64,000 nucleotides of DNA from Paenibacillus ottowii (GTDB lineage: Bacteria > Bacillota > Bacilli > Paenibacillales > Paenibacillaceae), in NCBI RefSeq assembly GCF_006874425.1, contig NZ_VIJZ01000006.1, positions 186,001 to 250,000 on the forward strand, in the 5' to 3' direction. Shown in pieces: positions 53,266 through 61,231 of the stretch. Under the pieces are notes generated by a model. The model saw nothing but the letters and a program-made list of their open reading frames with translations. It had not been told where the DNA came from and made no database searches. Position 1 is the first letter of the stretch, and every line of letters begins with the position of its first letter. The translations under genes were made by a program, and so were the position numbers.

Positions 53266-54195
53266 CTAAGCATTTGTACAGGAATTCGTTTGATCAGCTT
53301 TCGAGCTTTGGTTCGCTCTTTTCCCGGGAGAAGCTGTATTTACCAGATATACACTACCTGCAATCAGCACCAGCCCCACGACAAAGGTCAAAGTGAGTGA
53401 TTCCCTAAGCATAACCATACTAAAGATCGTGGAAAGCACCGGAATCATAAAGGTGTAAGAACCGACGGTTCCTGCGTCCCCGTTGTCGATCAGTTTAAAA
53501 TAAATCAGCCAGCCCATCGCAATTACAAATATCGAAATAAACAATAAAATCGTAATAAATGAGGTCGTCCAGTGGATGTCGCTCCATTTTTCGGTCGTAA
53601 ACCCTATTCCGTTGAGTATGATCCCTCCCAGAATAAGCTGCATCGTCACCGCCCAAATGGAATCCAGTTGTTTGCTTTTTTTCTTCATATAAATCGTGCC
53701 GAGCGCCCAGCATAGTCCTGAGGCTAGCCCCAACACAATGCCCAGCACAGACAAATGACCTGCCATTCCGCCTGAGCTAATCACGATTACGCCACCAAAA
53801 CCCAGTACCAGTCCTGTAACCTTCAAGGGAAACATACGCTCTCCCAACCACATCCACGAAAATAAACCCAACAAGATCGGCTGTAGGAATACTAAAGTGG
53901 AAAACAACCCAGCAGGCAGATAACGCAGCCCTACCGTCTGCAAACCATAGTAGCCTGCAATATTAAATATAGCCAGCACCAGATAAGTCCACGCATTTTG
54001 TCTAAGACGTAAGCCTTCCCGGTTACGTATAGCGAACAACAGCAGAATTACACCACCCAGCAGCGTACGGATTCCTGAAAAAAATATCGGCGGCGTATCT
54101 GGCAAAGCCAGCTTGGTCAACGGCCAGTTGATCCCCCATACCATCACTAATATCAAGACAAGCCACAGCGTAGCTTTAGGCGTTAATTTTTTCAT
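53266..54195 (-). CDS. EamA/DMT-family transporter
   Basis: A 309-residue exporter-type membrane protein of the drug/metabolite transporter superfamily, with ten helices in two EamA repeats (first from WLVLILVMVWGINWPLTKLAL; second from LGIVLGLASGLCWALGTIYMKKK). Typical features include the Pro-Thr-rich first helix and the GERMFPLKVTGLVLGFGGVIVI hinge between repeats. Start ATG 54195 behind AAGGAGAG. A LysR regulator is divergent 146 bases away and probably controls it. Amino acids or other small metabolites are likely cargo. Confidence 0.9.
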   Translation of the reverse strand: MKKLTPKATLWLVLILVMVWGINWPLTKLALPDTPPIFFSGIRTLLGGVILLLFAIRNREGLRLRQNAWTYLVLAIFNIAGYYGLQTVGLRYLPAGLFSTLVFLQPILLGLFSWMWLGERMFPLKVTGLVLGFGGVIVISSGGMAGHLSVLGIVLGLASGLCWALGTIYMKKKSKQLDSIWAVTMQLILGGIILNGIGFTTEKWSDIHWTTSFITILLFISIFVIAMGWLIYFKLIDNGDAGTVGSYTFMIPVLSTIFSMVMLRESLTLTFVVGLVLIAGSVYLVNTASPGKRANQSSKADQTNSCTNA

Positions 54196-54341
54196 AGATG
54201 CCTCTCTCCTTAGAAATTCATTGCACATTGCTTACGACTACCATCTGAATAGCCGTTTGCAAAGCTTTGCCTTACTAGCTTATACTGTGGTCACTAATAA
54301 ATAAAATGAATGTTTTCAATAAGGGAGATAACTTTTCACTT

Positions 54342-55220
54342 ATGACTATTACTCAGATTATAATCTTTGTTCGCGTAGCTGAAACGCTAAACTTTACCCA
54401 AACTGCCCATGAGCTGCATATGACCCAGCCTGCGGTCAGCCATGCCATCGCCAGTATCGAGAACGAGCTCGATGTCCAGCTATTGCTGCGCGATCGAAAA
54501 AAAGGCGTGCTCCTGACAGAAATCGGACAAAAGGTGCTGCTGCAATTCCGCATGATGCTGCAAAGCATGGAAAAAGTGCAGCAGCAGGTGGCCGCTGAAA
54601 AAGGCTTGGACGTAGGTACAATCACGATTGGTGCCTTTCCTTCGGCCTCCGCCTATTTTCTGCCCCCCATTATTCATCATATTCGTCAGCACTATCCGAA
54701 TCTTGTTTTCGATTTACATGAAGGCTCTACGAATGAAGTCAAGGAGTGGGTGCATTCCAGAGAAATTGAAGCAGGCATCATCCTGTTGCCAGACCCAGAG
54801 GTGGATGTAATTCCCTTATGTCAGGATGACATGGTTATTCTGCTGCCAGACGGTCACCCTTTTCAATCGCACAACAAAATCGCCATTCGAGACTTGAATC
54901 AACAGGATATGATCTTTTGTAAAGGCGGACATGAGGTCGCTATTATGGAAGGTTTTGAACGCGAGCAAAGTCAGTTGCAGGCACAATTCATTACTCACAA
55001 TATCAGCACGCTGGTCAGCATGGTCCGACAGGGACTAGGTATGGGCATTGTCTCTTCGCTTGCCTTGTCCACGTTCCCGCACGATCTGACCGTCAAGGAA
55101 ACCACGCCTCTGATCACACGCCAAATCGGTATTGCTATACCGTCCCTGCGCAATGCCTCACTTGCTGTACAATTATTTGTGCGTACTGCGCAGGAACTGT
55201 TTACGGATTTAAAGCAATAG
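54342..55220 (+). CDS. LysR-family regulator divergent from the EamA transporter
   Basis: About 292 residues. Winged helix-turn-helix with LNFTQTAHELHMTQPAVSHAIASIENELD, then an effector domain (VGTITIGAFPSASAYFLPPIIHHI). The ATG at 54342 gives a normal LysR start, MTITQIIIFVRVAE, but its ribosome-binding site AAGGGAG is about 14 bases away; the ATG at 54306 has none. Divergence from an exporter gene is the usual plan in which the LysR protein activates the exporter on sensing its substrate. Confidence 0.88.
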   Translation: MTITQIIIFVRVAETLNFTQTAHELHMTQPAVSHAIASIENELDVQLLLRDRKKGVLLTEIGQKVLLQFRMMLQSMEKVQQQVAAEKGLDVGTITIGAFPSASAYFLPPIIHHIRQHYPNLVFDLHEGSTNEVKEWVHSREIEAGIILLPDPEVDVIPLCQDDMVILLPDGHPFQSHNKIAIRDLNQQDMIFCKGGHEVAIMEGFEREQSQLQAQFITHNISTLVSMVRQGLGMGIVSSLALSTFPHDLTVKETTPLITRQIGIAIPSLRNASLAVQLFVRTAQELFTDLKQ

Positions 55221-55252
55221 GGATAGCGCTTCCTTTTTACAGCCTTTATAAA

Positions 55253-56020
55253 TCACTTGGTTGTGGCATTGTACAAACGCTGTAAAACAGTAACAGCTTC
55301 GGCCCGTGTGACCTGCGCTTTTGGGTGAAGGTATCCATTATCAGCGGTAAGGACGCCCATCTTGGTAAGGGTGTAGAATGCTTCTGCCTTTTGATCTTGG
55401 GAATCTCCATCATAGGAGTACTCCTCTCCCGTTGTGTCGATGTACAGTACCGGATAGTAGGCTGAGAAATTGTCTTTGTAATTTGCCTGACGAACTTTCA
55501 TATCGTTGTACTGTGCAGCTGAGGAAATTACCTCTGCAATTTCAGGGTGAAGAGTCTGATTGGTATAGTCTGTTCGAACAGAAGCAATCATCATCATATC
55601 CCACCGGGTCAGCGGTTTGTCGGGCTTGACATAGAATTGGTAGTTTGGATATTTGCCCCCTACACTTTCAGCAAACGGCCACACATAATCCCCGTTGAAT
55701 ATGGCTGCGAAATCTTGATTCGCCCAGTGCTTGCGCGCATCCGCAAACTCTGAAGATTTACCAGCTGAATAATTGATTTCTGGAAAAAGTTTATGAAACA
55801 TATGGACAAATTCCGCCTTTGTTATGGTTTTGCCTGGCTTGAAGGTCCCATCCGTATAGCCGCTGACAACACCTTTGTCGACCATCGAACGAATGGATTC
55901 GGCAGCCCATTCATATTTTGTACCATTCACATCAGAAAACGTATGTGCCGCCAATGCAGATTGACTGAACAACAGTGTCACCGCAACCACAGGGGTAATC
56001 AGCCATTTCTTTTTCAACAT
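55253..56020 (-). CDS. SLH-domain cell-surface protein
   Basis: A 255-residue secreted protein. Signal peptide to about residue 25 (KKKWLITPVVAVTLLFSQSALAAH). One SLH repeat follows (FSDVNGTKYEWAAESIRSMVDKGVVSGYTDGTFKPGKTITKAEFVHMFHKL) and another lies at the C-terminus (AFYTLTKMGVLTADNGYLHPKAQVTRAEAVTVLQRLY); the middle (about 90-205) has WANQDFAAIFNGDYVWPFAESVGGKYPNYQFYV, which may be a degenerate repeat. SLH domains bind pyruvylated secondary cell-wall polymer. No enzyme domain is present, so it may be an anchor or adhesion component. Confidence 0.9.
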   Translation of the reverse strand: MLKKKWLITPVVAVTLLFSQSALAAHTFSDVNGTKYEWAAESIRSMVDKGVVSGYTDGTFKPGKTITKAEFVHMFHKLFPEINYSAGKSSEFADARKHWANQDFAAIFNGDYVWPFAESVGGKYPNYQFYVKPDKPLTRWDMMMIASVRTDYTNQTLHPEIAEVISSAAQYNDMKVRQANYKDNFSAYYPVLYIDTTGEEYSYDGDSQDQKAEAFYTLTKMGVLTADNGYLHPKAQVTRAEAVTVLQRLYNATTK

Positions 56021-56112
56021 CTTTTTCCACTTCCTTTAGGTAAATTTATGTATAAAATAGTTCCTCCGACTCAATGTTATATCGGTATTTCTAAACAAAA
56101 GATAAACAACAC

Positions 56113-56152
56113 AAAAATGACCTTCGCAACGAGTAAAATTCGTTACAAAGGC
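56113..56152 (-). terminator. Probable terminator after the IscA/ErpA-type gene
   Basis: On the minus strand GGCCTTTGTAACGA pairs imperfectly with TCGTTGCGAAGGTC (two mismatches), then ATTTTTG. It lies about 70 bases past the stop at 56219. Confidence 0.6.
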
Positions 56153-56218
56153 CGTTATCCGTAATCTATAGCCTAAACGCGTGTCTATAGGACATAATTT
56201 AGACCACCACTCGAAAAA

Positions 56219-56578
56219 TCAACAAGGTTCTTCGCTTGGTTTCCCTGCATCTGTAGCTGTACGGAAGCTTGAACCGCAGCCGCATGTAGCTACAGCATTC
56301 GGATTATGAATCGTGAAACCGCCAGACATACCAGACTCTTCAAAGTCGATTTCCAGACCGTCCAGATAGCGGATACTATCCTTTTCCACGACTACTTTCA
56401 TATCCTGTACATTCATATATATATCCTGATCCGTCTCGTTGTCGTCAAAGCCCATGGCGTACGAAAATCCGGTACATCCACCTGGCGTAACACCCAGACG
56501 TAAAAACATATTCGGCGTTTCCTGCTGCTCCAGCATTTCTTTCAGGCGTTCAGCAGCGGAATCGGTGATGTTAATCAT
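56219..56578 (-). CDS. A-type iron-sulfur carrier (YutM/ErpA-like)
   Basis: A 119-residue HesB/IscA-family protein that accepts and passes Fe-S clusters. Cluster ligands: one Cys in GVTPGGCTGFSYAM and the C-terminal pair in ATCGCGSSF; the usual FEESGMSGGFTIHNPNA loop comes before. The last 13 residues are an extra tail ending in Cys. AGAGGAGG precedes the ATG. In B. subtilis yutM lies near yutJ, yuzB and yutI; all have homologs within the next 4 kb here, so the YutM assignment is likely. Confidence 0.92.
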   Translation of the reverse strand: MINITDSAAERLKEMLEQQETPNMFLRLGVTPGGCTGFSYAMGFDDNETDQDIYMNVQDMKVVVEKDSIRYLDGLEIDFEESGMSGGFTIHNPNAVATCGCGSSFRTATDAGKPSEEPC

Positions 56579-56950
56579 AGCTCCATCCTCCTCTTTTACT
56601 TCATGCTCCCCTTCAGTATACTCTCTTATTTGCAGGTGCTCAAGTCATGGAATGTCCTTCCGTTACAGGCTTAAACACCTCTTTTTCTACTCGTTTGTAT
56701 TGAACACCAGTGGTGTGAGGTTTATAATAGGTGAAGAGTGTGTTAAAGAAACTGTCGGAAATTTGTCATTTCAAAGGCGAAATTATGAGACATCCATCAT
56801 TGTAGCCTGGCATTGTAACATTTTTCACATATCGTATATCCGCGCTGCCGGATTCTTACCGACGGAACGGGACATCCTGTGCGCATCAAGCGATCGTGCC
56901 GCTAATTTGGCGGATAGCCTCGCACAGAGCAACTTGAAGGAGGAATAGGC
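56579..56950 (+). promoter_or_regulatory. mqnE promoter and long 5' leader
   Basis: TTGAAC (56700-56705), exactly 17 bases, TATAAT (56723-56728): a near-consensus sigma-A promoter facing mqnE. It leaves a leader of roughly 215 bases, long enough for regulation, but no known riboswitch pattern was recognised. An open frame crossing this region has no ribosome-binding site and is dismissed. GAAGGAGGAA precedes the mqnE ATG. Confidence 0.75.
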
Positions 56951-58057
56951 ATGTCCACATTAGTTACACCTTTTACAGACCGCAGAATGGCGGAAATTGT
57001 AGAAAAGGTACAAAACGGGATTCGTTTGAACCTCGAAGATGGTATATATTTGTATGAAACTGACGATATTCTCACACTGGGTCAGTTGGCTAACGAAGCT
57101 AATTTACGCAAGAATGGAAAAAAGGTTTATTTTATCGAAAACATGAGCCTGTACTTCACCAATGTATGCGAAGCGCGCTGCGCGTTCTGCAATTTCCGTA
57201 AGGATCAGGGGGAGGAAGGCTCTTATACGTTGTCCGGGCAGGAAATGATTGATTATGTAGAGCAACATATCCATCCGGGTGTGAGAGAATTTCATATCGT
57301 CGGCGGTCATAATAATCATGTGCCTTTCCAGTACTATGTAGATTCACTAAAAGCGCTGAATGAAAAGTATCCGAACGTTACACTAAAAGCTTACACTGCA
57401 GCGGAAATTGACTTTTTCACACGCATAAGCGGCTTGAGTATTAAAGAAGTTCTTCAAGAACTGCAAAAGGCAGGACTTCAATCCCTGACTGGCGGTGGCG
57501 CGGAAATCTTATCTGATGAGTATCGAAAGAAGATGCATGTTACCAAAGCCAATGTGGACCGCTATCTTGAAGTACATCGTACAGCCCACAATCTCGGTAT
57601 GAAAACTCATACGACCATGCTGTACGGATCAGTCGAAACCTATCAGGATCGGATTGAGCATATGCTGCAAATTCGTGAATTGCAGGATGAAACGAACGGT
57701 TTTATGGTATTTATCCCACTGTCCATGCAACCGAAAAGCAAAAACGCTAACATCATGCGTCGCAACTCTGCTTACGAGGACCTCAAAACCATTGCAATCA
57801 GCCGCTTGATGCTGGACAATATCGACCATGTCAAAGCTTACTTCATTAACATCGGCCCGCAATTGACGCAGGTCGCTCTTACCTTTGGTGCATCCGATGT
57901 CCATGGTACGATTGTGCGCGAGCAGATCAGCCATGCCGCAGGTGCGTTAACCCCTGCCGGATTGACTCGCAAAGAGCTAATCTGGCTGATCAAAGGCGCT
58001 GGACGCATTCCTGTAGAACGGGATACCTTCTATAACGAAATCGAAGTTTTCGAATAA
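56951..58057 (+). CDS. mqnE: Aminofutalosine synthase (radical SAM)
   Basis: A 368-residue radical-SAM enzyme. The 4Fe-4S motif C-x3-C-x2-C is at Cys73, Cys77 and Cys80 in NVCEARCAFCNF. Next come FHIVGGHNNHVPFQYYVDSLKAL, LKAYTAAEIDFF, LTGGGAEILSDEYR, TTMLYGSVETYQDRIEHML and FIPLSMQP. These match MqnE, which couples SAM, water and 3-[(1-carboxyvinyl)oxy]benzoate in the first committed part of the futalosine route. With mqnB and mqnD 5-7 kb away it shows that this organism makes menaquinone by futalosine rather than by MenF-D-C-E-B. Confidence 0.95.
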   Translation: MSTLVTPFTDRRMAEIVEKVQNGIRLNLEDGIYLYETDDILTLGQLANEANLRKNGKKVYFIENMSLYFTNVCEARCAFCNFRKDQGEEGSYTLSGQEMIDYVEQHIHPGVREFHIVGGHNNHVPFQYYVDSLKALNEKYPNVTLKAYTAAEIDFFTRISGLSIKEVLQELQKAGLQSLTGGGAEILSDEYRKKMHVTKANVDRYLEVHRTAHNLGMKTHTTMLYGSVETYQDRIEHMLQIRELQDETNGFMVFIPLSMQPKSKNANIMRRNSAYEDLKTIAISRLMLDNIDHVKAYFINIGPQLTQVALTFGASDVHGTIVREQISHAAGALTPAGLTRKELIWLIKGAGRIPVERDTFYNEIEVFE

Positions 58058-58141
58058 GTGTAACATCGGATTCAGATTTCCCGCGTGCATTTTCTCCCCA
58101 ATACTCACACTATGTAGCCTCAAGCTGCCTCGGAACACGCC

Positions 58142-58164
58142 GGTCTGTCTACCATAGACAGACC
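58142..58164 (+). other. Hairpin between mqnE and the yutJ-like gene
   Basis: Perfect 9-bp stem GGTCTGTCT (58142-58150)/AGACAGACC (58156-58164) with a five-base loop. No immediate T run, although CCCGGGTTTT follows eight bases later, so it may be a weak terminator or a pause or processing site in the leader of the next gene. Confidence 0.45.
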
Positions 58165-58261
58165 CGCTTACCCGGGTTTTACAACAACAGTAATTGTGCT
58201 AGATCGACAAGACACCAGACCACTTGCCGGGGACACGGTAACGAAAGGACGGCGGATTTTG

Positions 58262-59329
58262 ATGAAAAATTTCGTTATTCTGGGGGGCGGCTATGGCGGC
58301 CTTACCATTGCCAAAGAATTGCTGGATAAACATATTCCCGACAATATTCAAATTATTTTGGTGGATCGAATGCCTTTTCAGGGATTGAAAACAGAATATT
58401 ATGCCCTTGCGGCAGGTACGGTATCTGATTTTGATTTGCGAGTACATTTTCCAGATGAACAACGCCTTATTCGCAGATACGGAGAAGTCACTTCGATGGA
58501 TCTTGAGAATAAAATGGTTCATTTTCAGGACGGTGAGCCTTTGTCCTATGACCAGCTTGTCATTGCGCTAGGCTGTACCGATCGCTTTCATAATACACCA
58601 GGGGCAGAAGAATACAGTTGTACGATCCAGTCCTTTAATCATACCCGTCAAACCTATCTGCGCTTGAATGAAATCAAGCCTTATGGACATGTCCATATTG
58701 TAGGTGGCGGTCTAAGTGGTGTTGAGATTGCTGCGGAGTTACGTGAAAGCCGCGCGGATTTGAATATTACGATTATGGATCGGGGCGAGCGGGTGCTATC
58801 AGCATTTCCGCAACGTTTGTCTGCCTATGTACATGCCTGGTTTAAGGAGCATCAAGTGAATGCGCTGAATCATGTTGGAGTTTCCCGGATTGAACCAGGG
58901 GCTATTTACAACCATGACGAGCAAATCACGACCGATGCAGTTGTATGGACGGCCGGGATTCAGCCTGTAAAAATAGTACAGGATTTAGCGGTTCCTAAAG
59001 ACCCTCAGGGCCGTATCGTGCTCAACGAATATTATCAAATACCGGACCATCCTGAAGTGTACGTCGTCGGAGACTGTGCGAGCCTTCCCTACTCTCCAAG
59101 CGCTCAGGCGGCAGAGGTGCAAGGAGAACAGATTGCCCACATTGTGCGCGACCTGTGGAAAGGCCACACGCCTCACCCGCATCCTCTAAAGCTACGCGGT
59201 ACATTAGGTGCGCTGGGCAAGAAGGCTGGATTCGGTTACGGCTTTATGGGCAGCACCTCTTTGCGTGGACGAGTGCCGCGTCTGCTGAAAAGTGGTGTGC
59301 TCTGGAAGTCCAAGCGCCATTTTGGCTAA
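58262..59329 (+). CDS. Type II NADH dehydrogenase-like oxidoreductase (YutJ)
   Basis: A 355-residue FAD/NAD(P) oxidoreductase of the NDH-2 family: FAD site ILGGGYGGLTIAKELLDKH, QLVIALGCTDRFHNTPGAEE, second dinucleotide site HIVGGGLSGVEIAAEL, VVWTAGIQPVKI, and VYVVGDCASLPYSPSAQAAEVQGEQIA. The C-terminal membrane part is short (LRGTLGALGKKAGFGYGFMGSTSLRGRVPRLLKSG). It is a paralog of the 396-residue enzyme at 41305. ATG 58262 has AAAGGA 12 bases upstream; not ideal. The terminator after it has been split by a small insertion. Confidence 0.88.
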   Translation: MKNFVILGGGYGGLTIAKELLDKHIPDNIQIILVDRMPFQGLKTEYYALAAGTVSDFDLRVHFPDEQRLIRRYGEVTSMDLENKMVHFQDGEPLSYDQLVIALGCTDRFHNTPGAEEYSCTIQSFNHTRQTYLRLNEIKPYGHVHIVGGGLSGVEIAAELRESRADLNITIMDRGERVLSAFPQRLSAYVHAWFKEHQVNALNHVGVSRIEPGAIYNHDEQITTDAVVWTAGIQPVKIVQDLAVPKDPQGRIVLNEYYQIPDHPEVYVVGDCASLPYSPSAQAAEVQGEQIAHIVRDLWKGHTPHPHPLKLRGTLGALGKKAGFGYGFMGSTSLRGRVPRLLKSGVLWKSKRHFG

Positions 59330-59351
59330 ATGGATCTTTAATCAACAAAAA

Positions 59352-59376
59352 AAGACCTGCTCTGGAAGCAGGTCTT
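59352..59376 (+). repeat. First copy of the duplicated terminator stem-loop (left flank)
   Basis: A 25-base self-complementary stem-loop (AAGACCTGCT arm, TGGA region, GCAGGTCTT arm) identical to 59546-59570. It follows an A run 22 bases after the yutJ-like stop. With a T run it would be a standard terminator, but here it is cut off from its T run by the inserted element. Confidence 0.85.
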
Positions 59377-59545
59377 CAGAGTGTCGAGAAAGTCCAACGG
59401 ACTTTCCGGCACTTTATTTTTTGTTTGGGGAGAATCAACTTTTAAAACAAAAATCGATTTAAAACGATCTGAGGACCCATTTTTATTTGATCAAAATGAC
59501 CATTTTAAGCCTCATTAAAAAAACAGGGGGTTTCTCGACAGCCTG
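59377..59545. mobile_element. MITE-like 169-bp insertion with 15-bp terminal inverted repeats
   Basis: The ends are CAGAGTGTCGAGAAA (59377-59391) and, on the other strand, CAGGCTGTCGAGAAA (59545-59531): 13 of 15 identical. They abut exactly a 25-bp direct repeat on each side, the mark of a target-site duplication. No coding capacity is visible inside; a sub-terminal hairpin GAAAGTCC/GGACTTTC (59388-59406) and AT-rich DNA fill it. It is probably a non-autonomous element moved by a transposase elsewhere in the genome. IS1182-family elements are known, from memory, to favour palindromic targets, but the parent element is not proven. Confidence 0.75.
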
Positions 59546-59575
59546 AAGACCTGCTCTGGAAGCAGGTCTTTTTGC
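59546..59575 (+). terminator. Second copy of the duplicated stem-loop with T run
   Basis: The same 25-base stem-loop as at 59352-59376 (59546-59570) followed by TTTTT-rich sequence (TTTGCTT). This copy keeps the U run and can still end transcription from the yutJ-like gene, now about 240 bases further on. Confidence 0.85.
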
Positions 59576-59639
59576 TTATGCATCTATAGATGATGTATAT
59601 TTTCTACCAGAGGAAGCTGGCTTGCGGAGATTTCTATTT

Positions 59640-59897
59640 TTAATCCAAATCCAGATTGTCCCATGCTTCGGCTTCTTTAATTTTGTTTAGAATCACTTCG
59701 TACAGAAGCTCTGCTGAATCTGCGGATACAATTTCACCGTTAACCATCGCATAAGGCTCGGCGTTACACTGACCGCAATTGCTTAGGCAGCCGTATTCAA
59801 TCACATCATAATCCGGATTCTGTTCCAGTTTGGCCATAAGCTCATCGGTACCAAAATGCATGTTACTGGTGCAAAATTCAATAATAGGTCTTAACAT
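59640..59897 (-). CDS. YuzB-family small protein (DUF1450)
   Basis: An 85-residue soluble protein with a thioredoxin-like ferredoxin pattern: MLRPIIEFCTSNMHFGTDELMAKLEQNP, then YGCLSNCGQCNAEPYAMVNGEIVSA, a helical end and an acidic tail. The Cys set C-x3-C-x2-C and one Cys near the start could bind metal or a cluster. It matches B. subtilis YuzB, which lies beside yutJ there too. Function unknown. Confidence 0.88.
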   Translation of the reverse strand: MLRPIIEFCTSNMHFGTDELMAKLEQNPDYDVIEYGCLSNCGQCNAEPYAMVNGEIVSADSAELLYEVILNKIKEAEAWDNLDLD

Positions 59898-59984
59898 TTT
59901 TTCACCTGCTTTGTATGACGGGCATTTTAATTTGGCCCGCTTTGTAATATAATAAACAAGGTATAGGAAAGGAGTTGAATTCTA

Positions 59985-60230
59985 ATGAGCGAAGCACAAA
60001 GCGTTCAGATGTATGATGAAGTAGCAGACGTACTGGATAAGCTCCGTCCGTTCCTGCAACGCGATGGCGGTGACGTTGAGCTGGTTGACGTTGAAGACGG
60101 CATCGTTAAGTTGAAGCTGGTAGGCGCTTGCGGCAGTTGCCCAAGTTCTACAATTACGCTGAAAGCAGGGATTGAACGCGCTCTTCTCGAAGAAGTTGAA
60201 GGCGTCCAAGAAGTGGTACAAGTATTTTAA
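59985..60230 (+). CDS. NifU-like Fe-S cluster protein (YutI)
   Basis: An 81-residue NifU C-terminal-domain protein that carries and delivers 4Fe-4S clusters. The signature is [53 protein letters not shown] with the CGSCPSS cluster-binding pair. GAAAGGAG precedes the ATG. Divergent from the YuzB gene. Together with the A-type carrier at 56219 it gives the window two Fe-S assembly factors. Confidence 0.95.
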   Translation: MSEAQSVQMYDEVADVLDKLRPFLQRDGGDVELVDVEDGIVKLKLVGACGSCPSSTITLKAGIERALLEEVEGVQEVVQVF

Positions 60231-60252
60231 TGCTTGATGCATAATGATCAGA

Positions 60253-60291
60253 GAGTCTTGAGTTCGTTACCGAAGCTCAAGACTCTTTTTT
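60253..60291 (+). terminator. Terminator after the YutI gene
   Basis: 10-bp stem GAGTCTTGAG (60253-60262)/CTCAAGACTC (60276-60285) followed by TTTTTT. Confidence 0.92.
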
Positions 60292-60322
60292 GTATTACAG
60301 CCTCTTAAGGCTTCTCTCAAGC

Positions 60323-61087
60323 TTATATGGTTGGCCGAATGGGGTCCAAGCCACCGGACACATCCATAATATTGCCTGTTATAAAATCTGAATGCTCCTC
60401 ACACAAATAGGTGATCACACGCGCAATGTCCTCTCCGCTTCCCGGACGCCCACGTGGTGTCTCTTTATCCTGCATGCCAATGACATCGGCAATCGACTTT
60501 TCCTTGTTCGCTCCTCGGATATCCCCTGGACAAATCATATTTACCGTGATGCCATAAGGAGCTTCCTCAACAGCCAGTGACTTCGTAAAAGACACCAGTC
60601 CCACCTTGGCAGCTGCGTAGACGGCGCGATGCGGCCAAGCCCTCGCTTCTCCAGCATGACCAAAGCCAAAATGAATAATACGTCCCCATTGTTGGCTACG
60701 CATGTGCGGCAATACCAAATGATCCAGCAACATGGTACCCACCAGATTTCCCTGTATCATGGCATGAATCTCAGCTACACTGTAATCTGCAAACAAACGG
60801 CGTTCCCGGATGAAGGGTCCGGCATTATTCACCATAATATCGACCCCGCCCAGCCGATCCTGCACCTCACCGATCAGCCTCGTAATATCTTCCTGAACCG
60901 AGATATCTGCTTGTAAGGACAGGCAGCGGACTCCCTTTGACTCAATTTCCTGCTTAAGCAATTCGGCTTCAGCCTGACTATGCACATAATTTAGCGCAAT
61001 GTCACAGCCTTCATCAGCCAGACGCAGAGCGGTCATTTTACCCAAACCTTTGGCACTGCCCGTTATGAGTGCGACTTTGTCTCTCAA
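60323..61087 (-). CDS. SDR-family oxidoreductase lacking the usual catalytic Ser
   Basis: A 254-residue FabG-like SDR. Nucleotide site TGSAKGLG (about 9-16), MVNNAGPF, Tyr-x3-Lys in VYAAAKVGL, and the C-terminal GNIMDVSGGLDP. In place of the usual Ser of the N-x-S-S strand the sequence is IIHFGFGHAGEARAWPHRAVY, so the residue 13 before the Tyr is a His and no Ser fits. A similar GF pattern occurs in some Bacillus FabG-like paralogs (from memory). TTG start behind AGGAGG. Activity and substrate are open. Confidence 0.85.
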   Translation of the reverse strand: MRDKVALITGSAKGLGKMTALRLADEGCDIALNYVHSQAEAELLKQEIESKGVRCLSLQADISVQEDITRLIGEVQDRLGGVDIMVNNAGPFIRERRLFADYSVAEIHAMIQGNLVGTMLLDHLVLPHMRSQQWGRIIHFGFGHAGEARAWPHRAVYAAAKVGLVSFTKSLAVEEAPYGITVNMICPGDIRGANKEKSIADVIGMQDKETPRGRPGSGEDIARVITYLCEEHSDFITGNIMDVSGGLDPIRPTI

Positions 61088-61162
61088 CAGTTTTCCTCCT
61101 CTTCACAGAGAACGGTCACCCCCAAGTATAAAATATTTGAGCTTTCCCTACAACTCTCAGCC

Positions 61163-61206
61163 AAAAAGAAACCCCAGTCCTCTTGTTCAAGAGAATCTGG
61201 GGGTTA
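61163..61206 (-). terminator. Terminator of the metNIQ operon
   Basis: Minus strand AACCCCCAG/CTGGGGTT stem with an inner TCTCTTG/CAAGAGG pairing, followed by TCTTTTT; about 25 bases past the metQ stop. Confidence 0.88.
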
Positions 61207-61231
61207 CGTTCAGCGCATTCTTATTTTCTGC

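Noticed and set aside
56439-56948. 169-codon open frame ending just before mqnE
   Set aside because: It starts antisense to the A-type Fe-S carrier gene and crosses the mqnE promoter; no internal start has a good ribosome-binding site.
59377-59545. The 169-bp segment as a small RNA gene
   Set aside because: Terminal inverted repeats with an exact flanking duplication fit insertion better; no promoter was seen inside.
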